From Herbiconiux oxytropis (GTDB taxonomy: Bacteria; Actinomycetota; Actinomycetes; Actinomycetales; Microbacteriaceae): DNA of 64,000 nucleotides. Under the pieces are notes generated by a model. The model had not been told where the DNA came from. It searched no databases and was given only the letters and a program-made list of their open reading frames with translations. The position numbers and the translations under genes were made by a program. Location of the stretch: assembly GCF_024979315.1 (NCBI RefSeq), contig NZ_JANLCK010000003.1:496001-560000 (forward strand), read 5' to 3'. Below, piece after piece: positions 33,251 through 40,839 of the stretch (the first letter of the stretch is position 1; each line of letters opens with the position of its first letter).

Positions 33251-33320
33251 CCTCTGCCGAACCGTCACTTCTCACACCTCCCAGCCCTCTTTGGTGTGGA
33301 AAGTGACGTCTCGGCAGAGG
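33251..33320. repeat. 28-bp-arm palindromic element (copy A)
   Basis: Arms 33251-33278 and 33293-33320 pair at 24 of 28 positions around a 14-nt loop. The outer part TGCCGAACCGTCA and its partner TGACGTCTCGGCA are shared with the element at 61023-61086. It begins 2 bp after the acyl-CoA dehydrogenase stop, so it may serve as that operon's terminator while belonging to a dispersed repeat family. Confidence 0.9.
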
Positions 33321-33322
33321 GT

Positions 33323-34492
33323 CTAGGGGGTGGCAGTGCGGGCGCGGGCTGTGGCCAGCACGGCGCGCGCCACCACCGTCTTCTGGATCTCGTTGGTGCC
33401 CTCCTCGAACCGCTGCGCCCTGGCGTCGCGGTAGACCCGCTCGATCGCGTTGCGCCGCCAGTAGCCCTGCCCGCCGTGGATCTGCAGCGCCCGGTCGGTG
33501 ACCCGTCCGAGCATGTCGACGGCCACGATCTTCGACGCGCTCGACAGCGCCGCCGCATCCGGAGCCGAGCGCTCGTAGGCGCGCGCCGCCTCGAGCACGA
33601 GCGCCCGGGCAGCGACGATGTCGGCGTAGTTCTCGGCCAGGTAGGCCTGGATGACGGGCCGCTCGGCGAGCGTCTTGCCGAAGGTCGTGCGGGTGAGCGC
33701 GTAGGAGGCCGCGAGCTCCTGAGCTCGCTCGGCGAGCCCGACGCAGCTCATCGCCACCGAGACCCGGCTCGGCAGCAGGAATCCGCCGAGCGCCACCGCG
33801 AGCCCCTCGCCCTCGGCGCCGATTCGCGCCGAGACGGGCACGGGGGTGTCGCTGAAGCGCAGGATCGCGTGGTCGGTGCCACGCACGCCCATCGTGTCGG
33901 AGTCGTCGATCACCTCCGCGCCCGGCAGGCCGGAGTTCGGCACGAGCAGCGCCACGGTGCCCTCTGCCCCGCTGCTGCCCTCGAGTCGCGCGAAGAGCAG
34001 CCAGCGGTCGGCCTTCACACCGAAGGTGATGAGGTGCTTCTCGCCGTTCAGCAGGTAGACGTCGCCGTCCCGGCGCACGGTGCTGCGGATGTCGGCCCCG
34101 GTTCCCGCGGTGGCCTCGGTGAGCGTGAACGCCACGAGCTCCTCGCCGCTGACGGCGCGCTTCAGCACCTCGCGCTGCGCATCGTCGACGAACGGCGCCA
34201 TGGCCCGCCAGAGGCCGTTGTTGACGTGCACGAGCATCCGGATCGAGCCGTGCGAGCGCGAGACGATCTCGAGCAGCTCCAGGTAGCGGGCGAACGGGAT
34301 GCCGCGGCCACCGAGCTCCTCGGGGGCGGCGAGGCTCAGCCAGCCCCGGTCGCGGAGCTCGGCGTAGAGCTCCGCGGGCACGTCGCCGAGCTCCTCGATG
34401 CGCTCGGACCACTCCTCCCCTGGCCCGCGCACCCAGGCGTCGAGCTCGGCCTTCAGCTGTTCGAACTCCGCGTCGCTCGCACTCACGCTCAC
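33323..34492 (-). CDS. Acyl-CoA dehydrogenase family protein
   Basis: A 389-aa flavoprotein that introduces a double bond next to a CoA thioester. The FAD/substrate strand is AFTLTEATAGTGADI; the C-terminal helical domain has QIHGGQGYWRRNAIERVYRD, and the catalytic base Glu is in RFEEGTNEIQ (near residue 370). The GTG at 34492 overlaps the AMP-ligase stop (GTGA) and has AAGGAG 5 nt upstream; a second GTG at 34486 is possible. It is third in the coupled set EPSPS-like, AMP ligase, dehydrogenase, which suggests that it oxidises the ring or chain of the acyl-CoA made by the ligase. Confidence 0.9.
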   Translation of the reverse strand: MSVSASDAEFEQLKAELDAWVRGPGEEWSERIEELGDVPAELYAELRDRGWLSLAAPEELGGRGIPFARYLELLEIVSRSHGSIRMLVHVNNGLWRAMAPFVDDAQREVLKRAVSGEELVAFTLTEATAGTGADIRSTVRRDGDVYLLNGEKHLITFGVKADRWLLFARLEGSSGAEGTVALLVPNSGLPGAEVIDDSDTMGVRGTDHAILRFSDTPVPVSARIGAEGEGLAVALGGFLLPSRVSVAMSCVGLAERAQELAASYALTRTTFGKTLAERPVIQAYLAENYADIVAARALVLEAARAYERSAPDAAALSSASKIVAVDMLGRVTDRALQIHGGQGYWRRNAIERVYRDARAQRFEEGTNEIQKTVVARAVLATARARTATP

Positions 34493-36231
34493 GCACTCTC
34501 CTTCTGTCGCTCGCGCTCCACGAGCGCGGCGGCGCGCTCCCGCAGCAGGTTCTTCTGGATCTTGCCCACCGCGTTCCGCGGCAGCTCCCCGATGGCCTCG
34601 AGTCGCTCGGGCCAGTAGTACTTCGACACGCCCCGCTCGCCGAGATACCCCTGCATCTCGGCGAATCCGAGCGGATGCGCCGGGTCGGAGGCCACCACGA
34701 AGGCGCACGCGCGCTCGCCGAGGCGGGGGTCGGGCATGGCCACGACGGCCACGTCCTTCACCGCCGAATGCGCGAACAGCAGGTTCTCGATCTCGACCAC
34801 GGGCACCTTCTCGCCGCCGCGGTTGATGACGTCCTTCACCCGCCCGGTGATGTGCAGGAACCCGTCGGCGTCGAGCACGGCCCGGTCGCCCGTGCGGTAC
34901 CAGCCGTCGGCGGTGAACACCTCGGCGGTGAGGTCGGGGCGGTCGAGGTAGCCGAGGAACATCGTGGGGCTCGAGAGCTCGTAGTCGCCCTCGCGGCCGG
35001 CGGGGAGCTCGACCCCCTCGTCGTCGACGATGCGCACGCGGATGCCGGTGAGCGGGCGGCCGTCGGTGCCCCAGGCGGAGCCCGGCGGATCGGTGGGCGC
35101 CGAGAGCGTGCCGAGGCAGGTCTCGGTGGTGCCGAACGCGCCGAGCACCGCCGCGCCGAGCACTCCCGTGGCGCGCTCGGCGAGCTGCCGGGGCACGGCC
35201 GCCCCGGTGGCCACGAAGATGCGCAGGCTGGAGGGCGGGGGAGCCCCCTCCTCGACGGCCGCGACGACATCCATCAGGAACGGCGTCGCCGCCTGCACGA
35301 ACGTGGCGCCCTTGCGGCCGAAGGCCTGCTCGAGGGCGACCCGGGCATCCCACACCGGCTGCACGACGGCCGCGACGCCGAGCCGCCAGCTCAGCAGCAG
35401 CCCGTAGAGGAAGCCGGTCTGGTGGGCGAGGGGCGACGGGATGAAGACGCGGTCGTCGCCGCCGAGACCGAGGTGCTCGACCTCGAGCGCGGTGGCGAGG
35501 GCGAGCGTGCCGTGCCGGTGCTGCACGCCCTTCGGCTCACCGGTGGTTCCCGAGGTGAACAGCAGCTGCGCGATGTCGTCGGCACCCGGCCGCCGTCGCT
35601 CGATCGCCTCCCGCGACGCCGCATCGGGCGTCGCATCCGGGGCCGCATCCGTGTCGAAGTCGTGCCAGGCGAGCGGGAGCCCGGGGGTGGCCGGCGGCAC
35701 GAAGGTGACGCCCTCGCCGGAGGACCCCGCGCGCGCCGCGCCGGCGGGATCGACGTCCCCCATCACGACCACGTGCTCGAGCGCGAGCGGTCGCTCCTGC
35801 CGGGCGGCCTCGGCCGCGACGCCCGCCACCTCGGCCGCGTGCCGGCGCCCGCGGAACGAGCGCGGCGCGATGAGTACGCGTGCCCGCGAGCGTGCGAGCA
35901 CCATGGCCACCTCGCGCTCGCCGAACACCGGCATCACGGGGGCAACGACCGCGCCGATCTGCAGCACGCCGAGGGTCACCTCCACGCACTCGGCCCAGTT
36001 CGGCAGCTGGAACGCGACCGCCTCGCCCGGCCGCACCCCGAGCCGCAGCAGCAGCGCCGAGACGGCGTCGGCCCGCCTCCGCAGCTCACCGCGGCTGAGG
36101 GTCGCAGGCCGGTCGCCGACCTCGATCACGGCCGCCGCCGTCGCATCCGCCTCGACGAGCTCGTCCACCCGCGCCGTCAGCCCGGCATCGCTCGGGCCGA
36201 CATCGCTCTGACCGGGCCGGGCATGCGTCAC
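34489..36231 (-). CDS. AMP-forming acyl/aryl-CoA ligase
   Basis: A 580-aa ANL-superfamily enzyme that activates a carboxylic acid through its adenylate to a CoA thioester. Motifs: A3 P-loop LLFTSGTTGEPKGVQH (near residue 220), A5 FGTTETCLG, A7/A8 WYRTGDRAVLDADGFLHITG then RVKDVINRGGEK, and the C-terminal Lys in NAVGKIQKN. The length and the mid-section recall cyclohexanecarboxylate- and benzoate-type ligases, but the acid is not known. The GTG start has AGGAGG 7 nt upstream and overlaps the stop of the EPSPS-like gene; its own stop overlaps the dehydrogenase start. Confidence 0.92.
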   Translation of the reverse strand: MTHARPGQSDVGPSDAGLTARVDELVEADATAAAVIEVGDRPATLSRGELRRRADAVSALLLRLGVRPGEAVAFQLPNWAECVEVTLGVLQIGAVVAPVMPVFGEREVAMVLARSRARVLIAPRSFRGRRHAAEVAGVAAEAARQERPLALEHVVVMGDVDPAGAARAGSSGEGVTFVPPATPGLPLAWHDFDTDAAPDATPDAASREAIERRRPGADDIAQLLFTSGTTGEPKGVQHRHGTLALATALEVEHLGLGGDDRVFIPSPLAHQTGFLYGLLLSWRLGVAAVVQPVWDARVALEQAFGRKGATFVQAATPFLMDVVAAVEEGAPPPSSLRIFVATGAAVPRQLAERATGVLGAAVLGAFGTTETCLGTLSAPTDPPGSAWGTDGRPLTGIRVRIVDDEGVELPAGREGDYELSSPTMFLGYLDRPDLTAEVFTADGWYRTGDRAVLDADGFLHITGRVKDVINRGGEKVPVVEIENLLFAHSAVKDVAVVAMPDPRLGERACAFVVASDPAHPLGFAEMQGYLGERGVSKYYWPERLEAIGELPRNAVGKIQKNLLRERAAALVERERQKESA

Positions 36232-37604
36232 GAGCCGACCTCCTGGCGAGTGCGCTCGGAGGTGATCGACAGGTCGAGTCCCACCCCGTTCATCGCGTCG
36301 AGGAACGTCGGGTACGAGATCCGGTAGGCCCGCGGATACGTCAGCCGCGACTCGCCCTCGGCCCGCGTGGCCGCCACGGCGAGCGACATGAGCACCCGGT
36401 GGTCGTTGAACGACGACAGGGGTGCGCCCCGGAGCCCGTCGACCCCGCGCACAGTGAGGGCGTCGCCCTCGTCGACGAGGTCTCCGCCGAGCTTGTTGAG
36501 CTGCAGCATGGCGTTCACCCGGTCGCTCTCCTTCAGCCGGATGTGCCCGATCGTGCGCAGCGTCGACGTGCCGTGCGCGAAGGTCGCGAGCGCCGAGACG
36601 ACGGGCAGGAGGTCCGGGATGCGCCGGCAGTCGAGATCGACCGGCTGCAGCTCGACGCGGTCGTGCCGCACGCGCACGAATCCTGTGGCCTGGTCCGTCT
36701 CGAGCGTGAGCCCCATGCCCGACACGATGTCGAGGAAGTCGGCTTCGGGGTGATCCGTGTCGGCACCCGTCGTGGCCGAGAGCCCGCGGAACAGCACGTC
36801 CGAGGGGTGCAGCGCCGTGGCGGCGAGCCCGAACGCCGCCGAGCCGATGTCGGGCGGGATGACGTAGTCGGTCGGCGCGGCCGTCTGTCCGGCCGGCACC
36901 GTGAAATGCCGCCAGTCGTCGGAGTGCTCCACCGAGAGCCCGAACTGCCGCATCATGCGCACCGTCAGCTCCACGTAGGGCTGCTCGTTGAGCTCGCCCA
37001 CGACCTCGATGCTCGTCTCCCGCTCGGCGAAGGGCGCCACGAGCAGCAGCCCCGAGATCCACTGCGAGAGCGTGCCGGCGATCCGAACGTGCCCTCCGGT
37101 GGGCCGCCCCGGCTGCACGGTGATGGGCGGCCGATCGTGCTCGGCGCGGTAGCGCACGCCGAGGGAGTCCAGGGAGTCGAGCAACGCCTTGATCGGGCGG
37201 CGCTGGAAGTACTTCATTCCGGTGAGCGTGACGGGCTTGTCGGCCAGCGCGGCGAGCCCGGTCATGAAGTAGAGCGTGGTGCCGGAGGATCCGACGTTCA
37301 GCACCCCGTCGGCCGAGCTCGACCCGTGGTCGACGACGCTCCCGCTCGTGTCGTACGGGCCCCCGTGCACGATGTAGCCGTCGGCGGTGACCTCGATGCG
37401 GGTGCCGAGCGCCCGCAGCACACCGATCGTCCAGACCACCTGACGGGTGTCCGAGAGCCCGGTGATGACGCTCCGGCCCGGCGCGAGCGAGGCGAGCACG
37501 AGGGCCCGGTGGGCGTGGTACTTCGAGACCGGGATGCTCAGCTCGCCGGAGACCGCGGACTCGGTCCCGTTCACGAACAGATGCACGTCTCCATGATGCC
37601 GCAC
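36228..37604 (-). CDS. Divergent EPSP-synthase (enolpyruvyl transferase) paralogue
   Basis: A 458-aa member of the EPSPS/MurA fold. Conserved landmarks: Lys and Arg in IPVSKYHAHRALVLASL (E. coli K22, R27), GSSGTTLYF, FQRRPIKAL (R124), SQWISGLLL (Q171 region), DCRRIPDLLPV (D313), RLKESDRV (E341, R344) and FNDHRVLMSL (R386). Differences in the shikimate/PEP site: S23 is Tyr, N94 is Ser, R100 is Tyr, and K411 reads Ile in AYRISYPTF. So it is unlikely to be the housekeeping AroA and probably uses another or modified substrate. It is translationally coupled to an AMP ligase and acyl-CoA dehydrogenase, and follows an anti-sigma gene by 29 bp. Start GTG at 37604; a GTG at 37586 is an alternative. 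Confidence 0.85.
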   Translation of the reverse strand: MRHHGDVHLFVNGTESAVSGELSIPVSKYHAHRALVLASLAPGRSVITGLSDTRQVVWTIGVLRALGTRIEVTADGYIVHGGPYDTSGSVVDHGSSSADGVLNVGSSGTTLYFMTGLAALADKPVTLTGMKYFQRRPIKALLDSLDSLGVRYRAEHDRPPITVQPGRPTGGHVRIAGTLSQWISGLLLVAPFAERETSIEVVGELNEQPYVELTVRMMRQFGLSVEHSDDWRHFTVPAGQTAAPTDYVIPPDIGSAAFGLAATALHPSDVLFRGLSATTGADTDHPEADFLDIVSGMGLTLETDQATGFVRVRHDRVELQPVDLDCRRIPDLLPVVSALATFAHGTSTLRTIGHIRLKESDRVNAMLQLNKLGGDLVDEGDALTVRGVDGLRGAPLSSFNDHRVLMSLAVAATRAEGESRLTYPRAYRISYPTFLDAMNGVGLDLSITSERTRQEVGS

Positions 37605-37633
37605 CCTGTATGTCGAGCGCGTTACGTGACGCC

Positions 37634-38380
37634 TCAGAGCGTCGTGCGCACGAGCGGCCGGTCGGTGTCCGAGAGCCTGATGTCGACCGAGCGGATGTCG
37701 GTGGTCGGGATCCGGGTCGAGGCCGAGAGGTTGCCGGCCGCAGTGCCCGTCGCGCTCCAGCTCGCGACGGTGGTCTCGACCCCTCCGGCATCGGTCACGA
37801 CGAGGTCGTAGTCGACCGGTTCGTACGCATCGGCCGGCTCGACCCGGTAGCTGCAGTTCCAGTCGAAGCGTGTTCCCCAGCCCTTCTCGGTGACCGTGAG
37901 CTGGGCGTCGAGCCAGCCGGGCTCTACCTGGGCCATGGCGCGCACGACACCGGGGGAGGGTGTGCTCGTGGCCTGAGCTTCAGGAGCGGGAGCCGCCGGT
38001 GCGCCGGCCCCGCCGAATCCCAGCCCGATGCCGGCGAGCACGCCCACCGCCGCGACGAGCACGCCGCCGCCGGCCACGAGTGCGCCGAGCCGTCGCCGCG
38101 ACCGCCGGCGGCTGCCGCGTGCGCGGCGGGCGAGATCCTGCACCCGGCCCGGCGCCCCCGAGAAAGAGGACGAGGAGCGGGGCGCGGAGTCGTCGGCGAG
38201 CAGCGCCTCCGCCTCCGCCGGAGTGAGCCGGCCGAGCAGGCCGGGCAGGCCCGCGATCTCGCTCACGGCCCGCGCGCAGGCGGGGCATTCGGCAAGGTGG
38301 CGCTCGAAGCTGCGCCGCTCGTCGGGGCTCAGCAGCCCCGCCACGTAGGCGGCATCCCAGTCGCTGTAGTCGTCGTTCAC
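37634..38380 (-). CDS. Zinc-finger anti-sigma factor
   Basis: A 248-aa single-pass membrane protein. The cytoplasmic anti-sigma domain has the ZAS motif HLAECPACARAV (His-x3-Cys-x2-Cys, near residue 28), then a basic segment, a TM helix (LVAGGGVLVAAVGVLAGIGL, about 100-120), and an extracellular beta domain of about 110 residues (TVTEKGWGTRFDWNCSYR). Such factors hold the ECF sigma until a redox or envelope signal. GTG start overlaps the sigma stop (GTGA), giving matched synthesis. Confidence 0.92.
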   Translation of the reverse strand: MNDDYSDWDAAYVAGLLSPDERRSFERHLAECPACARAVSEIAGLPGLLGRLTPAEAEALLADDSAPRSSSSFSGAPGRVQDLARRARGSRRRSRRRLGALVAGGGVLVAAVGVLAGIGLGFGGAGAPAAPAPEAQATSTPSPGVVRAMAQVEPGWLDAQLTVTEKGWGTRFDWNCSYRVEPADAYEPVDYDLVVTDAGGVETTVASWSATGTAAGNLSASTRIPTTDIRSVDIRLSDTDRPLVRTTL

Positions 38381-38919
38381 TCCGTCACCCCCCTCTCCTG
38401 CAGTGCGAGCCTCAGTGCTCGCAGCGCGTAGTGCAGTCGCGACCGCACGGTGCCGGCCGGGATGCCCTCGTGCCGCCCGATCTCGACCGCCGACTGCCCG
38501 AGGTAGAACGAGCGCACCACCACGGCGCGGTGCTCGAGGCTCAGGGCCTGCAGCGAGTCGGTCAGCAGCCAGCGGTCCAGCACGGCGTCGATCGCCTCGG
38601 TGCCGTCTGCCGTGCCCGTGCCGTCGAGGCCGCGCACCCGCGGGCCGTCCGGCACCTCGTCGACGCCGAACTCGCGTTGGTGCCGAGCGCTCCGCCGGTC
38701 GTCGATCACGAGGTTCCTGGCCACCGTGAAGAGCCACGCCCGCGCCTCGTCGTCGCTCTGCTCGAGGATCGCGGGTTTCTTCCAGGCGCGCAGCAGCGCC
38801 TCCTGCACCACGTCCTGGGTGAAGCCCTCGTCGCGGGTGAGGCGGAGCACGTAGCGGTGCAGCGCGGGCGCGTGCGCGTCGTGCACCGCCCGCAGCAGTT
38901 CGGCCTGATCGTCGGTCAT
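38377..38919 (-). CDS. ECF RNA polymerase sigma factor (SigK/SigL-like)
   Basis: A 180-aa group 4 sigma factor. Region 2 covers about residues 15-85 (DVVQEALLRAWKKPA, ARAWLFTVARNLVIDDRRSA) and region 4 about 120-175 (LEHRAVVVRSFYLGQSAVEI then GIPAGTVRSRLHYALRAL). The anti-sigma gene is coupled downstream. A TGAACG...CGTTGT promoter-like pair upstream overlaps the stop of the synthetase gene and fits autoregulation. The EPSPS-like operon that follows may belong to its regulon. Confidence 0.94.
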   Translation of the reverse strand: MTDDQAELLRAVHDAHAPALHRYVLRLTRDEGFTQDVVQEALLRAWKKPAILEQSDDEARAWLFTVARNLVIDDRRSARHQREFGVDEVPDGPRVRGLDGTGTADGTEAIDAVLDRWLLTDSLQALSLEHRAVVVRSFYLGQSAVEIGRHEGIPAGTVRSRLHYALRALRLALQERGVTE

Positions 38920-38941
38920 CGTGCGCGCACCTCCACCCCTC

Positions 38942-38969
38942 ACAACGGGGCCGGGCCGCCGAACGTTCA
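38942..38969 (-). promoter_or_regulatory. Candidate ECF promoter of the sigma/anti-sigma operon
   Basis: On the minus strand TGAACG (38969-38964), a 16-bp spacer, and CGTTGT (38947-38942). This resembles the TGAAC-N16-CGT form of SigK/SigL-type ECF promoters and ends 22 nt before the sigma start. Confidence 0.45.
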
Positions 38970-40664
38970 CGGTGTGCGGAACAGGCCCGCGGCGGCATCC
39001 TCCGGCGCCCGCTGCTTCATCACGAAGTGCTGCTTCTTGCCGGTGGCCGTGTAGGGCAGCTCGGGCACGAACGCGTAGCGACGCGGGCGCTTGAAGCGGG
39101 CGAGCGCCACGCTGTCCCTGCAGTGCGCCTCGAGGGCGGAGGCGGCGGCCTGCGGGTCGCTCTCGACGAGCGCCGCAAGCTCTCCGCGCGGCACGACGTA
39201 GGCCACCACGACCTCGCCCCACTCCGCATCCACCAGGCCCGTGACGATGCTGTCGGCCACGTCGGGGTGCGCGGCGAGCACCTCCTCGACCTGCACGGGG
39301 TGCACGTTCTCGCCGCCCGTGATGACCATGTCGTCCTTCCGGCCGATGATCGTCACCATCTCGGTCTCGTCCCAGGTGGCGAGGTCGCCCGGGTACATCC
39401 ACCCGTCACGGAACTTGCGCTCCTGCTCCTCGGGGTTGTGGAGGTAGGCGTAGCCGCTCTTGATGCTCCGCATGATGACCTCTCCCACCTCCCGGCCGTC
39501 CTTCGCCACGGTGTCGGTCGGATCGGCGAACCGGTCGTCGTAGACCTTCACCACGGCCACGTCGTCGTCGAGGCACGCCCGGCCCGCCGCGCCGGCCGCC
39601 TCCGGAAGGTCCTCGGGCCGGAGGTAGGTGTTCCAGAACGCCTCCGTGGTGCCGTAGCCGTTCGCGATGCGCTTCGTGAGGGTGGACTGGTAGCGCAGGG
39701 CGGCCGCACGGTCGAGCGGCGCCCCCATCGTGACGATGCCCGAGAGCGATGTGAGGTCGCGCGGCGACGTCTCCTGCTCGTCGGCGAGCCGCTCGAGGTT
39801 GGTGGGAGCGCCGATCACGTAGGTGAGGCGGTGCCGCTCGATCAGGTCGAGCACGAGCCCCGGCTCGAACTGAGGGAGGGTGACCACCTCGGAGCCCACG
39901 TAGAAGGCCGTGTTGGGGCCCGCGCAGTAGTTGCCGCCGCGGTGGAACCACGGAGACATGTTGAGGGTGCGGTCGGTGGGCGAGAGCGGGAAGTGCATGA
40001 TGGCGTCGTGCGCGCTCAGCACCTCGTTGAGACTCGTGAGCGGCACCGCCTTCGGCATGCCGGTGGTGCCGGAGGTGTAGAGCCTCGACGTCTCGTCCCA
40101 CACCGTGGCGCCCTCGGGCGCCCGGAACGAGGGCGCGCCCTCCACGAGCAGCTCGGCGAAGTCGACGGCACCGGGGACTCCCGGGTCGCCCTCGGGGGTC
40201 CGCCCCACCGACACGAGGGTCTCCGGGGAGAATCCGGAGAGCTCGAGCGCCGTGCGCACGTCGGCGCTCGCCGAGGCCTCGAAGACGAACACGCGCGGCC
40301 GGGACCCGGCGAGGATGTGCGCGGTCTCGGCCGGCGCGAGCCGGAAGTTCATGGGGGAGGAGACGGCGCGGAGCCCCTGCGCGGCCACGTAGAGGAACGC
40401 GAACTCCGGCCGGTTGATGAGCTGGTAGCCCACGAGGTCGCCCACCCCCACGCCGCGCTCGGCCAGGCCCGCCACGAGGGCTCCGGCGACCTCGCCGAGC
40501 TCCCGGTAGGTGTAGGAGAGCCCGGTCGTGGAGTCGGTGATGGCCGTGCGGCCGGCGTAGCGGTGGGTGTTGCGCTCGACCGCGGCGGCATAGGTGAAGT
40601 GCTGCTCGAACACGTCCCGGAAGGCGCTCGTGTCGTAGTCGGTGTTGGGCGTGGAGTGGCTCAT
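38967..40664 (-). CDS. Long-chain-type acyl-CoA synthetase (AMP-forming)
   Basis: A 565-aa ANL enzyme of the FadD type. P-loop LYTSGTTGMPKAVPL (near residue 210), NGYGTTEAFW (A5), GWMYPGDLATWDETEMVTII (A7), GRKDDMVITGGENVHPVQ (A8), and the catalytic Lys in TATGKKQHF. It makes acyl-CoA from a free acid, CoA and ATP. The ATG has an AGAGAG site. Its stop overlaps the proposed ECF promoter, so it may feed acyl-CoA to, or be co-transcribed with, the sigma/EPSPS-like set. Confidence 0.9.
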   Translation of the reverse strand: MSHSTPNTDYDTSAFRDVFEQHFTYAAAVERNTHRYAGRTAITDSTTGLSYTYRELGEVAGALVAGLAERGVGVGDLVGYQLINRPEFAFLYVAAQGLRAVSSPMNFRLAPAETAHILAGSRPRVFVFEASASADVRTALELSGFSPETLVSVGRTPEGDPGVPGAVDFAELLVEGAPSFRAPEGATVWDETSRLYTSGTTGMPKAVPLTSLNEVLSAHDAIMHFPLSPTDRTLNMSPWFHRGGNYCAGPNTAFYVGSEVVTLPQFEPGLVLDLIERHRLTYVIGAPTNLERLADEQETSPRDLTSLSGIVTMGAPLDRAAALRYQSTLTKRIANGYGTTEAFWNTYLRPEDLPEAAGAAGRACLDDDVAVVKVYDDRFADPTDTVAKDGREVGEVIMRSIKSGYAYLHNPEEQERKFRDGWMYPGDLATWDETEMVTIIGRKDDMVITGGENVHPVQVEEVLAAHPDVADSIVTGLVDAEWGEVVVAYVVPRGELAALVESDPQAAASALEAHCRDSVALARFKRPRRYAFVPELPYTATGKKQHFVMKQRAPEDAAAGLFRTP

Positions 40665-40776
40665 CGGTGCGGCTCTCTTCTCGACTGCAGAGTGCGACGG
40701 CAGGGGGGTCGTCGCCCCGGCGAGCGGGTACCGCGTACCCCCCATCCGGGCTCTATCAGGTATATCGCCTTTTCGC

Positions 40777-40782
40777 TAGGCT
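40777..40782 (+). promoter_or_regulatory. Candidate -10 box of the glycine-rich surface protein gene
   Basis: TAGGCT within TCGCTAGGCTGAC, 57 nt before the ATG at 40840, inside the 175-bp divergent gap. Confidence 0.4.
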
Positions 40783-40839
40783 GACCCCGCTCGCGCTCCC
40801 GAAAGCGTGCGGGCCGACAGGATCCAGGGGGACCCATCC

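Noticed and set aside
36228-37604. Housekeeping aroA
   Set aside because: Key binding residues differ and the gene is coupled to acyl-CoA genes rather than shikimate or cmk/rsgA neighbours.
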